The notes: generated by a model from the sequence alone, not told the origin. A stretch of DNA of 64,000 nucleotides from Helicostylum pulchrum (GCA_025677825.1 JAIXMO010000021.1:310001-374000); one strand, 5' to 3'; shown: positions 47,925 to 59,285, counted from the stretch's first letter. Numbers and translations are program-made.

Positions 47925-48516
47925 GCAGCAGTTCTGATATCGTGTTTCTAATTAGTACGGCCTTTACCAATCGTAACAGCATATCCTTCATTGTTTTAGG
48001 AGACTTTTTTATAGAATCAAGGAAGAATTTAGTACTGTAGTCTTCATAATCTTTTGATCCTTCAAGTAATCCCAGCTCATAGTTGCCAAAAGCCATCATT
48101 TGGTAGGGTCGTTTTGAAATTACTTTTCTTCCTATTGGCTCTACACTCGATAAATTCCTTTTCCTATTTACCTGTGTATTGGTAGATAGGCAGTACACTT
48201 CTCTATAATAGCTGTAAGTAAGTAAAACGCAAAAATTATATACAAAACATACTCTCGAATTTTGATGTTTCCTTGGTCAAAGGCAAATAAAACCAGTCTC
48301 CGTACCCGGCTTAACAGGTCTCTTTCTGTCAAATTTGTTTTCAATAATGTGCCAGTTGTCAATACTATCTTCAATAATCATGTTTAATTCTTTAGCAGTA
48401 TTTGTAAAACGTCTTTTCCAAGAACGTTTGAGTTTCGGTAAATCTTCATATCGCGAAAGAAGCGGAATATTTTGATCTATTCCGGCGAGTTGACCCAAGG
48501 AATAGAACAGAATCAA
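47925..48516 (-). pseudogene. Relic of a lineage-specific family, frameshifted
   Basis: The minus strand reads MILFYSLGQLAGIDQNIPLL, then LPKLKRSWKRRFTNTAKELN and NWHIIENKFDRKRPVKPGTE before a frame change near 48300 (LFAFDQGNIKIRE). After an intron-like gap near 48245-48205 it continues YYREVYCLST, RKRNLSSVEPIGRKVISKRP, FGNYELGLLEGSKDYED and FFLDSIKKSPKTMKDMLLRL. The last part resembles a domain common in uncharacterised Mucorales proteins (Gly-Arg-Lys, then a strand with ExG and E). Broken by at least one frameshift and probably truncated at both ends. Confidence 0.5.
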
Positions 48517-48697
48517 GTGTCAGAAAATTTTCGCGGATATACTTTATGACATCTTTTTCCAGAGTTTGTGGTAAAGAAAAAGAATCTGAAATAAAAAAAA
48601 AATAAGGATTTCTTGGTACATGTTCTATTTACACGCCAAAAGGAAAGTGTGGCATATTGCTTTTTACTTACTTTTATAAAGTACCATAAAAAAGGTG

Positions 48698-48924
48698 CTC
48701 AGTCTGATATCTGCACGGTATTACCGTCAGGTAGACCACATTTTAACGCTTGTATCAAGTGATCTTTTACACGGTGGTCGCTTCAAGAAGAACAGCATTA
48801 TTTTTTAAGGACAAAAAAGAAAAAATGTACATAAAAGAAAGAAAAGTGATTTATTTATTTTTAAAAAAAAAAAGATAAAATAAAGAATAAAATAGCGGGT
48901 CTATTTGCCCATGTGATATCCATA
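48698..48924 (-). repeat. Dispersed repeat R2, copy 2
   Basis: The best-matching partner of 33262-33462, same orientation, with additional A-rich bases in the middle. The right end (minus-strand left) overlaps the tail of the coiled-coil relic at 48880-49133, ending in a WANRPAIL-like reading also seen in copy 1. Confidence 0.8.
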
Positions 48925-49133
48925 GGAGTATTTGTCGTGTGAGGGTTGTATGCAATAGCAACAGGTCTATTACCTTCTACAACATACATGGTAAGGTCAG
49001 CCAACTGCTTCTTTAATTGTTCATTTTGCAGTAATCATATCAGCCTGGGCTTTGAATTGAGTTTCCATTACTTTTATCGATACTGGCTTAACCCTTTCTA
49101 GCAAGAGTTCTCGAGGGGTTTGTTCAGAACTCA
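48880..49133 (-). pseudogene. Small coiled-coil ORF relic, frameshifted
   Basis: From the ATG at 49133 the minus strand reads MSSEQTPRELLLERVKPVSI and a helical segment METQFKAQADMITA; one frameshift near 49038 brings in NEQLKKQLADLTMYVVEGNR, then PHTTNTPMDITWANRPAIL. It could be the N-terminal part of a transposon-encoded protein. The frame runs straight into repeat R2. Confidence 0.5.
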
Positions 49134-49463
49134 TGACGTCTTATAAGTCACCGTATATAATAATAACAAAAAAGACAATTAGTCATTAGAATTAAAATAT
49201 GAAATATCACAGCTTACTTTTTAAATCTAAAGAGGGGATCTTGAAAAAGCACATGTTGAAAGACACGATGGCGAGGAAAATATTTCATGATAAATTTGAT
49301 ATACAAAACTGTATGTTTTTGTAATTGTAACTTAGAATATATATATATGTCTGCGCGTCCAGAGCGTAAAAAACTGTCGAAACAGCCAACATAAGTGAAG
49401 TTAACTATAAGGTTAAAGTTTTATTATAAAAGTGACGGTAACATAACTAAAAAAAAAATTACA

Positions 49464-49485
49464 ATTATTATTATTATTATTATTT
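49464..49485. repeat. (TTA)n microsatellite
   Basis: About seven TTA/ATT units, 55 bp beyond the stop codon of the minus-strand gene at 49541-51268. Confidence 0.8.
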
Positions 49486-49540
49486 GTGGTGGTATTAATG
49501 CTGTCATTAATGGTGGTATTGGTAGCTGTGCGGTGAGAAA

Positions 49541-51268
49541 CTAATTTTTCAGATATGTATTCTTTTCTTCTACTACTTTAATTAAATTAACAACTGCGTT
49601 TCTCCATTGGTACATTTGTGCAGTTTTAGAAAGAAATTTTTGGAGCAAGGCTGGTCTGGTCGGAACCGGGATAACCGTGTAAGTCCTTTTAACGTATACA
49701 TCTTCCGACAGCTTAATGATTGATTCAAAGTAGATCTGCGCATCTACAAAAGTAACATCGAAATTAGTGCACACCAAAAAAAAAAAATCTACTAATAAAA
49801 TATATATACCGAAAAATCTAACAGCAAATTCAGGTACTGGTACGGTCAAATCAGTAGTAGCGGTTACGTAGTCAATAGAATTTATGCAGGCAGAGGCTAG
49901 TTTGTTCATGTCGTCATTCTCTTTCACATCGGTGTTGTTGAAATCAATTCCTCCAGAGAACTCAATTAAAACTGGTGTTAATTTTTTGTTCGATACACTA
50001 AAGCCAACTCAGTCCCACTTTTGGTTTTTGGTCATGTGAGTACGCACCTCATACCTGTTGGAAGACAAATTATTTTTAGCATGTGTTAAACTAATATAAT
50101 GATGAGTACTTACCACTTAAAGCCAATAATATCATTTACATCTATAAAAAGATTGTTTATAATAATAATAGTAGTATTGATAGCTGCAGTTCTTTCCAGT
50201 TGCTGGCCAAGTAAAGGGTTTAAAGGGCTATCAATCAAGTTCAAGCTGCGACAAAGAAAAAAAAAAAGGTTAAATGCGCACTATGTAGTTAAAAAGTGTA
50301 CGTACTAATGAAAAGCAAGAGTCTCAATAAAGTTGACATCAAACATATCTATCAAATCAAAGTCTTCGCTTTTACCAATACTCTTTCTGATGGCACTTCT
50401 TAGCTTACGGGAACTAGGAACACATTCTCCAACTTTAGCTAATAGGACACTAGCAGCTTTACTGAGGGTGAATTGCTTGAGATTGGTTTCATTCTTTATT
50501 TCTTGCAAAATAACATCATCAACTAAGCCAGTAAGCCTTTCATCGTCAATGTTCAGCAAGGAGGAACCAGAAAACCTTTTTTTTTTTTAGAAATGAGATT
50601 ATAAATATATTGCTTACTATATAACTGTTCGAAAATAAGCACACTTACGACTTGAATTGCATTTGTCCTTCATTCAAATGACTTGGAATATCAAATGAAT
50701 CGATGTCAGTTACCTGATTGTCGTTGGAGGAATCATTATCGTCACTATCATTATTCTCATCGACAAAGTTGGCCATAATCTAGCAGGTTGTGAATTAGTT
50801 TGAATATACTAGGCAATAGACAAAGTTTTAAATACTCACTTTCTCTCTTATAGAGCTAAAAACACGCTCTTGTACTTCTTCTATAACATTCGCTGACTCT
50901 TCGCGTAAATTGGTATTGTTTGCAGACATAGACCTCTGGTTCCAATAATTAATATAACTTGTATTAAACGCGCTACCTGCTACCTTACGCTTCTAGAAAA
51001 AAAGCTTTAGTTTAACTAAACCACTATTGTAAGTCAAATTCAGATTTACCTTATGCTTGTTAATGGCACTAGTTATACTGTTGGTATTTGACATGTTTGC
51101 TTTTGATAAAACTTTTAGCAACAATTGGTGGTAAGAAGAATTGGTTAATGATTCGCTGCATTTGGCTAATTCTGCAAATGTAAAATAATCATAAGGAGGA
51201 CTGAGTTTAGGCGCAGACTCAAGCCAGGTATCATAAGTGTTTTCACTTTTTACTTTTCGTTTACCCAT
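49541..51268 (-). pseudogene. Lineage-specific unknown gene with one in-frame TGA
   Basis: Seven exons with good splice ends (51268-51050, 50992-50840, 50779-50649, 50575-50306, 50245-50114, 50054-49810, 49743-49541) sum to 1353 nt, an unbroken frame of 450 codons apart from a TGA at 50011-50009. The N-terminus (MGKRKVKSENTYDTWLESAP) has a basic patch; the middle is acidic (ENNDSDDNDSSNDNQ); the second half has LTPVLIEFSGGIDFN directly after the stop, VPVPEFAVRFFDAQIYFESI, YVKRTYTVIPVPTRPALLQK and WRNAVVNLIKVVEE. The frame is open on both sides, so the stop is probably a recent loss, an error, or a rare read-through. Function unknown; the PVLIEFSGG strand recalls nuclease-like folds, speculative. 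Confidence 0.7.
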
Positions 51269-53893
51269 TGTGCTTTGAAGTGAGAAGAACCAAAGAATTG
51301 ACAAAAAAAAGGACGTTTTCCCACCAGGTTGATGCAACTTATCTCATTGTCATTACTCACACTCCCTCCTGCAAAGTCACATTTGACTATAAATAAATCT
51401 GGAACCTAAAGTTCCCCTACAAACAAAAAAAAAAAAATACAATATATCATGTATTACACACTCCCCACTCCCTTTGACTATAAATAAATCTGGAACTTAA
51501 AAAATATGTATCTAGTATGAGTCTTCTTTTTTATAATGGATCATATTCTGATAAACTGTTATAAAAAATAAGAAATATCCTCGTTTTACGGAAGATTCGA
51601 ATCACCTATTACGACATAATTTCCGCGTACCGGAGGGAGTACACAGGAGTAGGATGTCATACTTTTTAAGAGCAAGTACTATACATTTCTCTTTTTTGGT
51701 CGGGAACTCACTATATATTTTTTTTAGAAAGGATCATTCCTAAAGCCTTAATTTCACGTATCTCTATTATACCTGCTATTATCATAACATACTTTCCATC
51801 ACTTATTGGAAAATATGGAAAAAAAAATTACAGGAAATACGTTAGTTATCAATCGTACCTCGAAAAAAAAGATATCAGTGCTCATATGAATTTATAGGGA
51901 CTTTCACTAACGAAAAGCAAACCTTTTTTAATTTGACATTTCATCATACGCAATTTTTTTTTTTTTTTTTTTTTTTTGCTTCAGAAGCATCAAAACTGAT
52001 GCTTTTGACATAGACAACAAAACGTTTTATCTAATTGAAAACAGCGGGCTACTTCTATTTTTTTCTTAGAAATAGGCTCGATTTTTTTCTCTTCCAAATA
52101 AAACTTCGGGCAATTATCTCACTTAAAAAAATTATTTTTTATTTTATTACCTTGAATCCTTAGTTACCCAAGTTCTTTTTTACTTTTTTTCCTGTGAATA
52201 GAAAACATCTCTAACGAGAAACATCTATTCATTCCGTAGTCCTGAATACTAAACATCCGAAAAAGAAACATAATATACTTTAAACAAACCACATAAACTA
52301 CTTCTGACTGACGTATAAAACGGTTATAAGTAATCCATGCGTTCGTATAAATCTTTAGAAGAGTCATACAACCTTCAAATAAATTACCTATAAATCATCG
52401 GCCTTAAAAGAGAGCACATTTGAAAAAGAACAAGTTCCTTTTTTAAATAACTGAAATTATAATCTGTCTTAATTCTATAAAGGCCTTGACTTTTATCTAA
52501 CAGTCTAATCAAATCTAACTTGGTTGGTTCTCACTACATTAACTACTATCTAATCTAATCTTCAAAGACTTTGCATATTTGTTAAAGCCAAGGGTTTACC
52601 CGTTTCTTAAAAGCTACATTACTTGCTAACTTGGTATGATCAATCCATAAATATTTACCTTAATATTATAGTATGAATTTTCGTAATACATACTAATATT
52701 CTGTTCTATTATAGAGCAAAGACAACAACAGTTATTATCATTGTAACTAATGGTTTCGGAAGTTATATTAATTAATTAAACATATAAATATCACATAACT
52801 TTTTATCAATAAACATGTTTTTCATGCAAGTTTCGGGCACCTCTGTAATTCTTTTGGATATCATCAAACCTATCAATTTCATGCTTATGCACATTAGTTA
52901 CTTCTAACACAGTAATCATGCTTGAAAGTTACACGCTACAAGCAAGCAAGACAATTTTGTTTCTTACTTAGAAAAAATCAATTAAATAAAAAAACTTGGG
53001 AAAAATGTTTGTTATTTCTAGCCAACAAACATATTTTTTTTACATTCCTGCAAAAAAAAAACAGAGTATGTGACTTTAGTTTGCCGATCAGAGTATCCTT
53101 TTTTTTTTTTTGCTATAATTGAAAGTTAACCTTTAACTACGTTTTTTTCAGTTACTTTTTCAACTTAACATATTTGGTTAAAATGGCGCGCTAAGATTTT
53201 CAAATTCTTTAAACTTCTAATGATGCAAAAAAGCTAAAAAATGTTTAAAGTTTTTTTTTTTTTTTTTTTTCATTTTCTTAATTAAGCCAAACAAAACTAT
53301 CCATTTATGTATATTTAAGCTTCTGTATTGTTTTTTTTTAAAAAAAAACGCATCTCAATGAGGTTTTTTTTTTTACGTCGCATAACATTCTTTAAGCTAG
53401 GCAAAGGTCAAAGTGAACAGCGAATTTGAACTAGTGTCACAAAGTGGTGTTCAAATTTACATTGTTTAAATACGACTACATAATAATATCGTCACTTAGA
53501 TTAATGATTGAAACAAACGAAACGAAAAGTAGTGTATATCAAAGCTAACTGTTTTATTTAATTAAGCTACTAAAATATTAAGGAGAGTTACTGCACCCGC
53601 AAGAACAGTCGATGGGCTATGTCACGAAATCATAACCCTAACCCCGTCTTAGCTATGGGTTAACAATGTAATATTAAAAAAAAAGCAATAAAAATCATTG
53701 TAAGACACCCAGAAGTGCTTAATAGGGCTCTCCGCGCTTGTAAGCAAATGATCCTTTTTTGCTGTAATTTTTAGACTTGTGCTAAATAATTTTATTTCAA
53801 TTTGACAAATCATTCACAACGCACGCGTCTTATTGCTTTACTGTCATAGTGTTCATAGTATCGTGATAACAGTTTAATTCATAATAACCTTTC
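51269..53893. other. Long A/T-rich intergenic region
   Basis: About 2.6 kb with many T-runs (21 T near 51957-51977, 22 T near 53249-53270) and no supported gene. Open runs such as 52164-52367 and 52922-53122 do not read like protein. No terminal repeats were recognised. Confidence 0.55.
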
Positions 53894-54127
53894 TCAATTT
53901 GGATAAGTCCCATTCAGACCTATAGCCAATTTCATCATCACTATTCTCTTCAAATATATACAGTTTTCATATATTTCGAAGTATCTACCGTCTGCTTCTT
54001 GAATGGTGTCAGAGTCTTCATACATTCCTCTTGCTATTTTTTCCATCATTTTCCGCGCTTTATCCTCTTTACGAAAGACATATGTACTGACATTAGAGTC
54101 GTGTAACTCTTCCTTGTATCCTGACAT
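53880..54127 (-). pseudogene. Short relic of an unknown family
   Basis: The minus strand reads MSGYKEELHDSNVSTYVFRK and MEKIARGMYEDSDTIQEADG, then RYFEIYEN. After a shift near 53955 another frame gives LYIFEENSDDEIGYRSEWDL and a stop near 53881. The acidic end continues the composition of the first part, supporting one original protein. The dispersed repeat copy at 54275-54525 lies just upstream. Confidence 0.45.
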
Positions 54128-54274
54128 TAATGAGGTGACAGCTTAAACATAATTCGTAGTAGTAGTTTCCATTTTATTCTGTTAAGTTCAATAAAGGGCG
54201 TCAATATCAAATTTCATTAGATTCGAAATAATAAAAATAACAGAATATTGACGTCCCCATATTGAGCTATACGA

Positions 54275-54525
54275 TATAACAGTCGGGTGGAGCATATTTG
54301 TGCACTTTTGACAACAAGTGCTATTGTGCACAGCAGTTACTTTCAGAAGTACAGCATCCTTTTGTACGCGCTTAAAAGAAAACAAAAACGCTAGTAAGAA
54401 AAAAAAATATAGAACAATCAATGTAAGTTGTAGTTAAAAGATGTACATGTAAAAAAAATACTTACTGGTATACATATTATTAAAAAGAAAAGAGAAAGAA
54501 AAAAGTGATTTATTTATTTTTAAAA
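54275..54525 (-). repeat. Dispersed repeat R2, copy 3
   Basis: More diverged. Shares the ACAGTCGGGTGGAGCA block, AAGTGCTATTGTGCACAGCAG, a CAGAAGTACAGCAT block and AAGTGATTTATTTATTTTTAAAA with copies 1-2. On the minus strand it has an open frame KDAVLLKVTAVHNST that aligns with the other copies, here without stops for 77 codons. Confidence 0.7.
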
Positions 54526-54603
54526 CATATACAGTTTAGGTTGATACAATAGGGTGCAATATATTTACTACCAATAAAAACATGCTTTATCAACCAGATC
54601 CAT

Positions 54604-55749
54604 CTATATGTTATCGAAATCGTTTTTGAAAACTTTTATAAGATTCTCCGTATCTTCAGTAGGCGTATCAGTGAGCCAATACGCACGTTTGGCAACCGGC
54701 ATAATAGAGTACAAACCATCGCCATTTTTGGTGATCCAAACCAAAAATCCCCAACAATCGTTCTTCCAGAAAAAAAAACACAGTGTAGTCAATCTTTCTA
54801 CTGCTGCCACGATCGTGCGATCTTCACGACGGAATGGATCACGAAGAAGAGGGACACCACAAAAATCCAATATCATGATAATATAAGTGACGTTATAAGC
54901 AATGGCTTTGTTTTCTTGACAGACTGGATGTGGTTTACGGTGAATTTGTTTCATGTTGGGCTTATCTTTACCACGCTATTGTTTTATGCTTTCGTCTACA
55001 TATACCTACCTGGTTCCATTGTGGTTATCAAATGATCATTGAAAGCAATGAAGAAAGATCATACCTGATATAAAAGATCTTGATCCGACTTAAATAATAG
55101 TCGTTACATTTTACTCTAATACATTCATTTTAACTTACGAAGAGCCATTTGGGGTTACAAATATGTGCCACTTAAGAATTGCTTTAAAGTAATTCATTTC
55201 CATATAGTCACCAAAATCGACGTTAAGAGAGTATGGACAAGAGCTTTTTTTCCAATAAACGTTAATGTCTCGACAGTTGATAACGGTCATTGTGATCCAA
55301 AGTATGACCCACGTAAGATACTCAGGCCAATACAAATCAATCCAAGACGGTACATGGGTAGTGGTATAGTTACTGATAACAGGAATAACTACGCTCTTCA
55401 AATGATTACAAGGAAGAAAGTGAATAAAATACTTAGCAGAAGAAAACGCAGCACCTTCCATGTCGATGATAGGATTTACTAGCCTGTATGAAGAGAAAGG
55501 GTTTGATGCTCTTTCGAAAATTAAAGCATCACCCTGTTGCCAGTTTTCATCAACAATGCCTTCCTCATTGTCATTCTCGACAACTTCTTTAATTGCATCT
55601 TCAAGAAGGTCTTCATCTTCAGCATCGGTCGACTCGACTTGCTGTACTTGTTGAGGAACACGTCTGGAGCGTTCGCCTTTAAACTTCAAACAAGCCAACA
55701 GCAAATCGTAGGAATAGTTTGGAGCAACAACGAATGCTACTTTTCCCAT
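54604..55749 (-). pseudogene. PiggyBac-like transposase relic
   Basis: The minus strand starts MGKVAFVVAPNYSYDLLLAC, with an acidic segment, then the transposase N-terminal signature: FIHFLPCNHLKSVVIPVISN, VPSWIDLYWPEYLTWVILWI, VINCRDINVYWKKSS and DYMEMNYFKAILKWHIF. After a broken stretch (55130-54960, frameshifts and stops) come AFNDHLITTMEPGRY, VDESIKQ (first catalytic Asp region), a TAG where Trp is expected, RGKDKPNMKQIHRKPHP, TYIIMILDFCG, and finally GLYSIMPVAKRAYW. The order matches DDE_Tnp_1_7/PiggyBac transposases. Several stops and shifts; inactive. The Cys-rich C-terminal end was not found. Confidence 0.7.
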
Positions 55750-57599
55750 TTTTTCCCCTCATGTTCGTAAATTTCAGTTAAAACAGTACCCACGTCTATT
55801 TATTATCTACGCCAGTGACAAAGTTAAATAAACCAGTGTCCTCAATAAATTTTGGGACAACAGAGACGAGAGATCCAACGCAAATAAGAGGACTAGCACG
55901 AGGCATGATTAAAAAAAAAAAACTCAGAGATGTCGATTTAAATGTGTGAAAAAGTATTACTCTTCACGAGTTGAGGTTTCAAGAAATAAAATAATAAAAG
56001 ATGTTGCCTATATTTTATTGGTCAAACAAATAGGTTGAAGTTGCGGTAACACGGAAAACAAGTCACTCTATCAAGTATGTCACATTTTTTTTAAGTAAAT
56101 AAACCTTGAGGCAAGCATTCCCACAGATTTATTTTCCTCTTGACAATTATTGATGTAATTCCGTATAGTTATAGATTTGGTGTAATCTAATGCTTAGAAA
56201 TATCTAATCTTTTTATGGATTCTTTGGCTGTGGTTTCGAAATAACCAAGTTTGACGAGAGAAGAAAATGAACTTGTATAATTGAATGGGTTTTTATACTT
56301 CACGTTGTTAAACCATAACAAAGAAGCATGGGTATCATCTTGGCTATTCCTTCAACAGCGAATAGTTATCGTGTGCTCAACCCTCTGCTAACGCTCTGCT
56401 TCGTACACTTCTTCGTGAAGGAACATTTAGGGATAAATGGCTCACACCTAAGACTCAACTCTGTGGTGTAGTAGCAGAGAGTCTTTCTATTTGACTTTAG
56501 CAACGTGAAGCAGTAGAATAACAAGTTAAGTATCATATGATATACCCCAGTATGTAATACCAATATACACTAAAATATATACATATAAACTAGGACAAAA
56601 AAAAAAGGAATACCAGTGAAACTGTAGATAATAAGTAGTAATCAACTGCGTAGCACCCTCTGGTTTAGAAAACTTTGATAATTCCTTTGGTTTTGACGAA
56701 AAATAACGTTTAAAGAAACAATAGTAACTAGAAGATTTATGTTGATTACGGCTACCCTGATTACGAAAGCAGTGACCGTACCATTGCCACGGTTGGAATT
56801 GACAAGATAAAGTTATCGAAATAAACCTTGGAGAAGTTTATTAAATAAAAATAAACTGTTAAACTAAATAATAAGCCCTTTTATATGTTCTGAACAACAG
56901 TAATCCCGAGTCCTGATTTATTATTTTAATACCTAGACTCAACCTTCTCATAAGTATGTTGTATAATGTTATTGTTTTACAAAGATAGACTTTTATTACT
57001 GTATAATTGTTTTAAATAATGAAGTAGATATTTTCTGTATGTCCTGGAATATTACATTTATAATATGTTTGTTATCATTGATGCGTGGTTAATGTATTAC
57101 TTATAACCATGGGTGTTCCTATTTTTTTTATCCAGATTAGCTACTTCTGGATCAAGACCATTGTTATATTTATAATTGTTTTTCTTTGTTTTTTTTCGTT
57201 TGTTATTGTCACCTCGTTTCTTATTGGATACCGAAAAGAGATCATGCTTGCTGATAAAAGTAGTTTTAAGGTTGACTCTTTCAAGACAAACTTGTAACAT
57301 TAATGAACTAATTACTTTATTTACAGGTACTTAAACAAAACAAAACAAAAGGGGGGGGGGGCTTATAATAAGCTAAATTCCTTTCATCATCGATACGAGA
57401 GGAAAGGAAGAAAGTTATATTGTTTTTTTCTGTAAGATGCCCATCAGACACCACAAAAGATGTCAGTTCACCTGGCAAGTTTGGAAGATGCATTCTCCTC
57501 ATCCTTACTGAATTTTTCAGAGGGTAATGCCGAAGGAACCAATAGAAAGACAAACAACGCCAGCTTCGACTGCTTGTTTCTAGGAGGTGTATAATACGA
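55750..57599. other. Accessory spacer, no gene supported
   Basis: Mostly A/T-rich. A small plus-strand ORF at 57085-57297 would encode a hydrophobic peptide but its antisense also reads openly, so neither is trusted. Around 57580-57610 a minus-strand CDSYYTP reading shows that the tandem unit to the right extends to here. Confidence 0.5.
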
Positions 57600-58190
57600 A
57601 TCACAAACATATTATAGCTTCTTATTGCTCATACTAGTACCCTTTCTGTTGAAGCTATTACTATTATCATGCTTGTTGTTATTGTACTTTTTTATCAAGC
57701 CATCCAATTGTAACAGTCGCTTTCGAATTGTCAATAACCATCTAATTGCGTCGTTGAAGTCACTTAAGCCAGCATGTGTTGAAGGGATATTTAAAGATTA
57801 TCTGTGTATATTCACATAAAGTCCATTGGCGTCCAAATCCATGGTACACAGGCCGCAATGTGGGCCAGTTGTCTGAACACGCCAACATGTAGAACCTTTT
57901 AAATCTTTAGGAACATATTTGGTTATACCGTCAAGAGCATCCTTTGCCTCTCTTGTTAACTTGCCTTCATCGGCAACATCTTTATCATCAGTATCAACTA
58001 AGGTATACTCTCCCGCAGCAACGTCAAACTCGTCGCCATTCTCCAAGTCAACAATTAAGCGAAAATTTACTTTTAATGATTTGACATACTTGCTGGTACG
58101 GTACTGTTCTGTCTTGTTATAGTTCGAGAACAAGCGGATAGACTCTCGGGAACAATACCTCAAAAAGATGACTCCAGATCGACCTAAGTG
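57600..58190 (-). pseudogene. Tandem copy B of a lineage-specific gene, truncated
   Basis: The minus strand reads RSIWSHLFEVLFP, shifts frame near 58150, then NKTEQYRTSKYVKSLKVNFR, LIVDLENGDEFDVAAGEYTL, DEGKLTREAKDALDGITKYV, STCWRVQTTGPHCGLCTMDL and DANGLYVNIHR. A TAA interrupts, and SLNIPSTHAGLSDFNDAIRW then RKRLLQLDGLIKKYNNNKHD follow to a stop near 57617. The same blocks in the same order occur in copy A, showing a ~600 bp direct duplication. The family is unknown; the EFDVAAGEY strand near an Asp could be a nuclease-like core, which is speculative. Confidence 0.6.
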
Positions 58191-59285
58191 TATAATAAGA
58201 GTCACGAACAAATGATGATTTACTACTCATAGCAAGTTTCTCTTTTCTATTAAATGAAGTATCATTACTATGGCTGTCATTGCTGTGTTTTTTCACTAGT
58301 CCATTCAATTTCAACAGTTGCTTTCGCATCGTCAATAACTAACTAACTGTGGCTCCGAAATCTTCCAGAGCAGTGATTTGTTGGAATGTTAAATGAATGC
58401 CTGTGTATAATTACATAAAGCCCATCGGCTTTCAGATCAATTGTACATAGGCTACAATGAGGTTCCGTTGTTTGGATACTCCAGCAGGTGTTACTATCAA
58501 GATCCTCTGGAACTATCTTGATTATATTACCAAAAAAGGCTCGGGTGTGCGCCACCGGATAGCAATACCGTGCAAACATCGTGTCACTTTTTTTTTCTTT
58601 AACAATCTGAAGTCAACTTTTAAAAATTTGATAAACTTGCTGGTATTGTATTGTTCGATCTTGTTAATGCTGGAGGTAGGGTTAATAGATTCTCCTGATT
58701 TGATACGAACTTTATCGTCTTTCGGGGAGAATATTGCTTCGAAGAGTGGCGACCAGATACATCAAAGATAATCATTTTCAGTATACTTTTTACTTTGGGC
58801 TTTGGTAAGCATACGTCTGATTTTCCATGATTGTAAGAGTTTTCAATATTACTTCAAGTCCAACTGTCGTATCTATAAGATTTGATAATTCTATTTCTTT
58901 TGTTATGAGATTTTTACAGCATTGGAAATCGCTGCTCAGACCAAGAGTAGCTGAAACTATAGTTAAACGTCTACGATCTTTGTATTTAATGGTGTAGGTA
59001 CAAGACTTTATTTTCTATTGAAAATTGCGTTGACTTCTTTCCACTCTTCTTCTTTAAATAGAGACCTCTGTGAGGCAAACGAGTTATCAGACAGGTCTAA
59101 TATTGATGAAAGTACATTGGCCATGAGTTTTCTTTGCCTTAAAGTACGACTCTTTCCTTCTACCAAACCGTAGTGAACACGAACAGCAGCTCTTTTGATG
59201 ATTGTACCGACTGAACGTGTATTATCGTTCAGTCTTACACCATCGCTCTCCAATAAACATTCTTTATCGAAGGTGCGTCGTTTGA
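58190..59285 (-). pseudogene. Tandem copy A of the lineage-specific gene, broken
   Basis: A longer member of the pair. On the minus strand: DKECLLESDGVRLNDNTRSV, AAVRVHYGLVEGKSRTLRQR, SSILDLSDNSFASQRSLFKE and KEVNAIFNRK with a stop at 59008; a frame change to YTIKYKDRRRLTIVSATLGL; then YTENDYL, a TGA, WSPLFEAIFSPKDDKVRIKS, INKIEQYNTSKFIKFLKVDF. The central part present in copy B is missing, and it resumes NTCWSIQTTEPHCSLCTIDL, KADGLYVIIHRHSFNIP, and after a shift LLTMRKQLLKLNGLVKKHSN. At least three lesions plus an internal deletion. Confidence 0.6.

Noticed and set aside
51590..51650. TTCGAATC resembling a tRNA T-loop
   Set aside because: No matching T-stem, anticodon arm or acceptor stem could be paired around it.
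54608..55482. Plus-strand ORFs opposite the PiggyBac relic
   Set aside because: The minus strand carries the recognisable transposase blocks; these are antisense shadows.
57085..57300. Small hydrophobic ORF (+) and basic ORF (-) on opposite strands
   Set aside because: Both strands are open by A/T composition; neither has homologous wording, splice context or conserved start.
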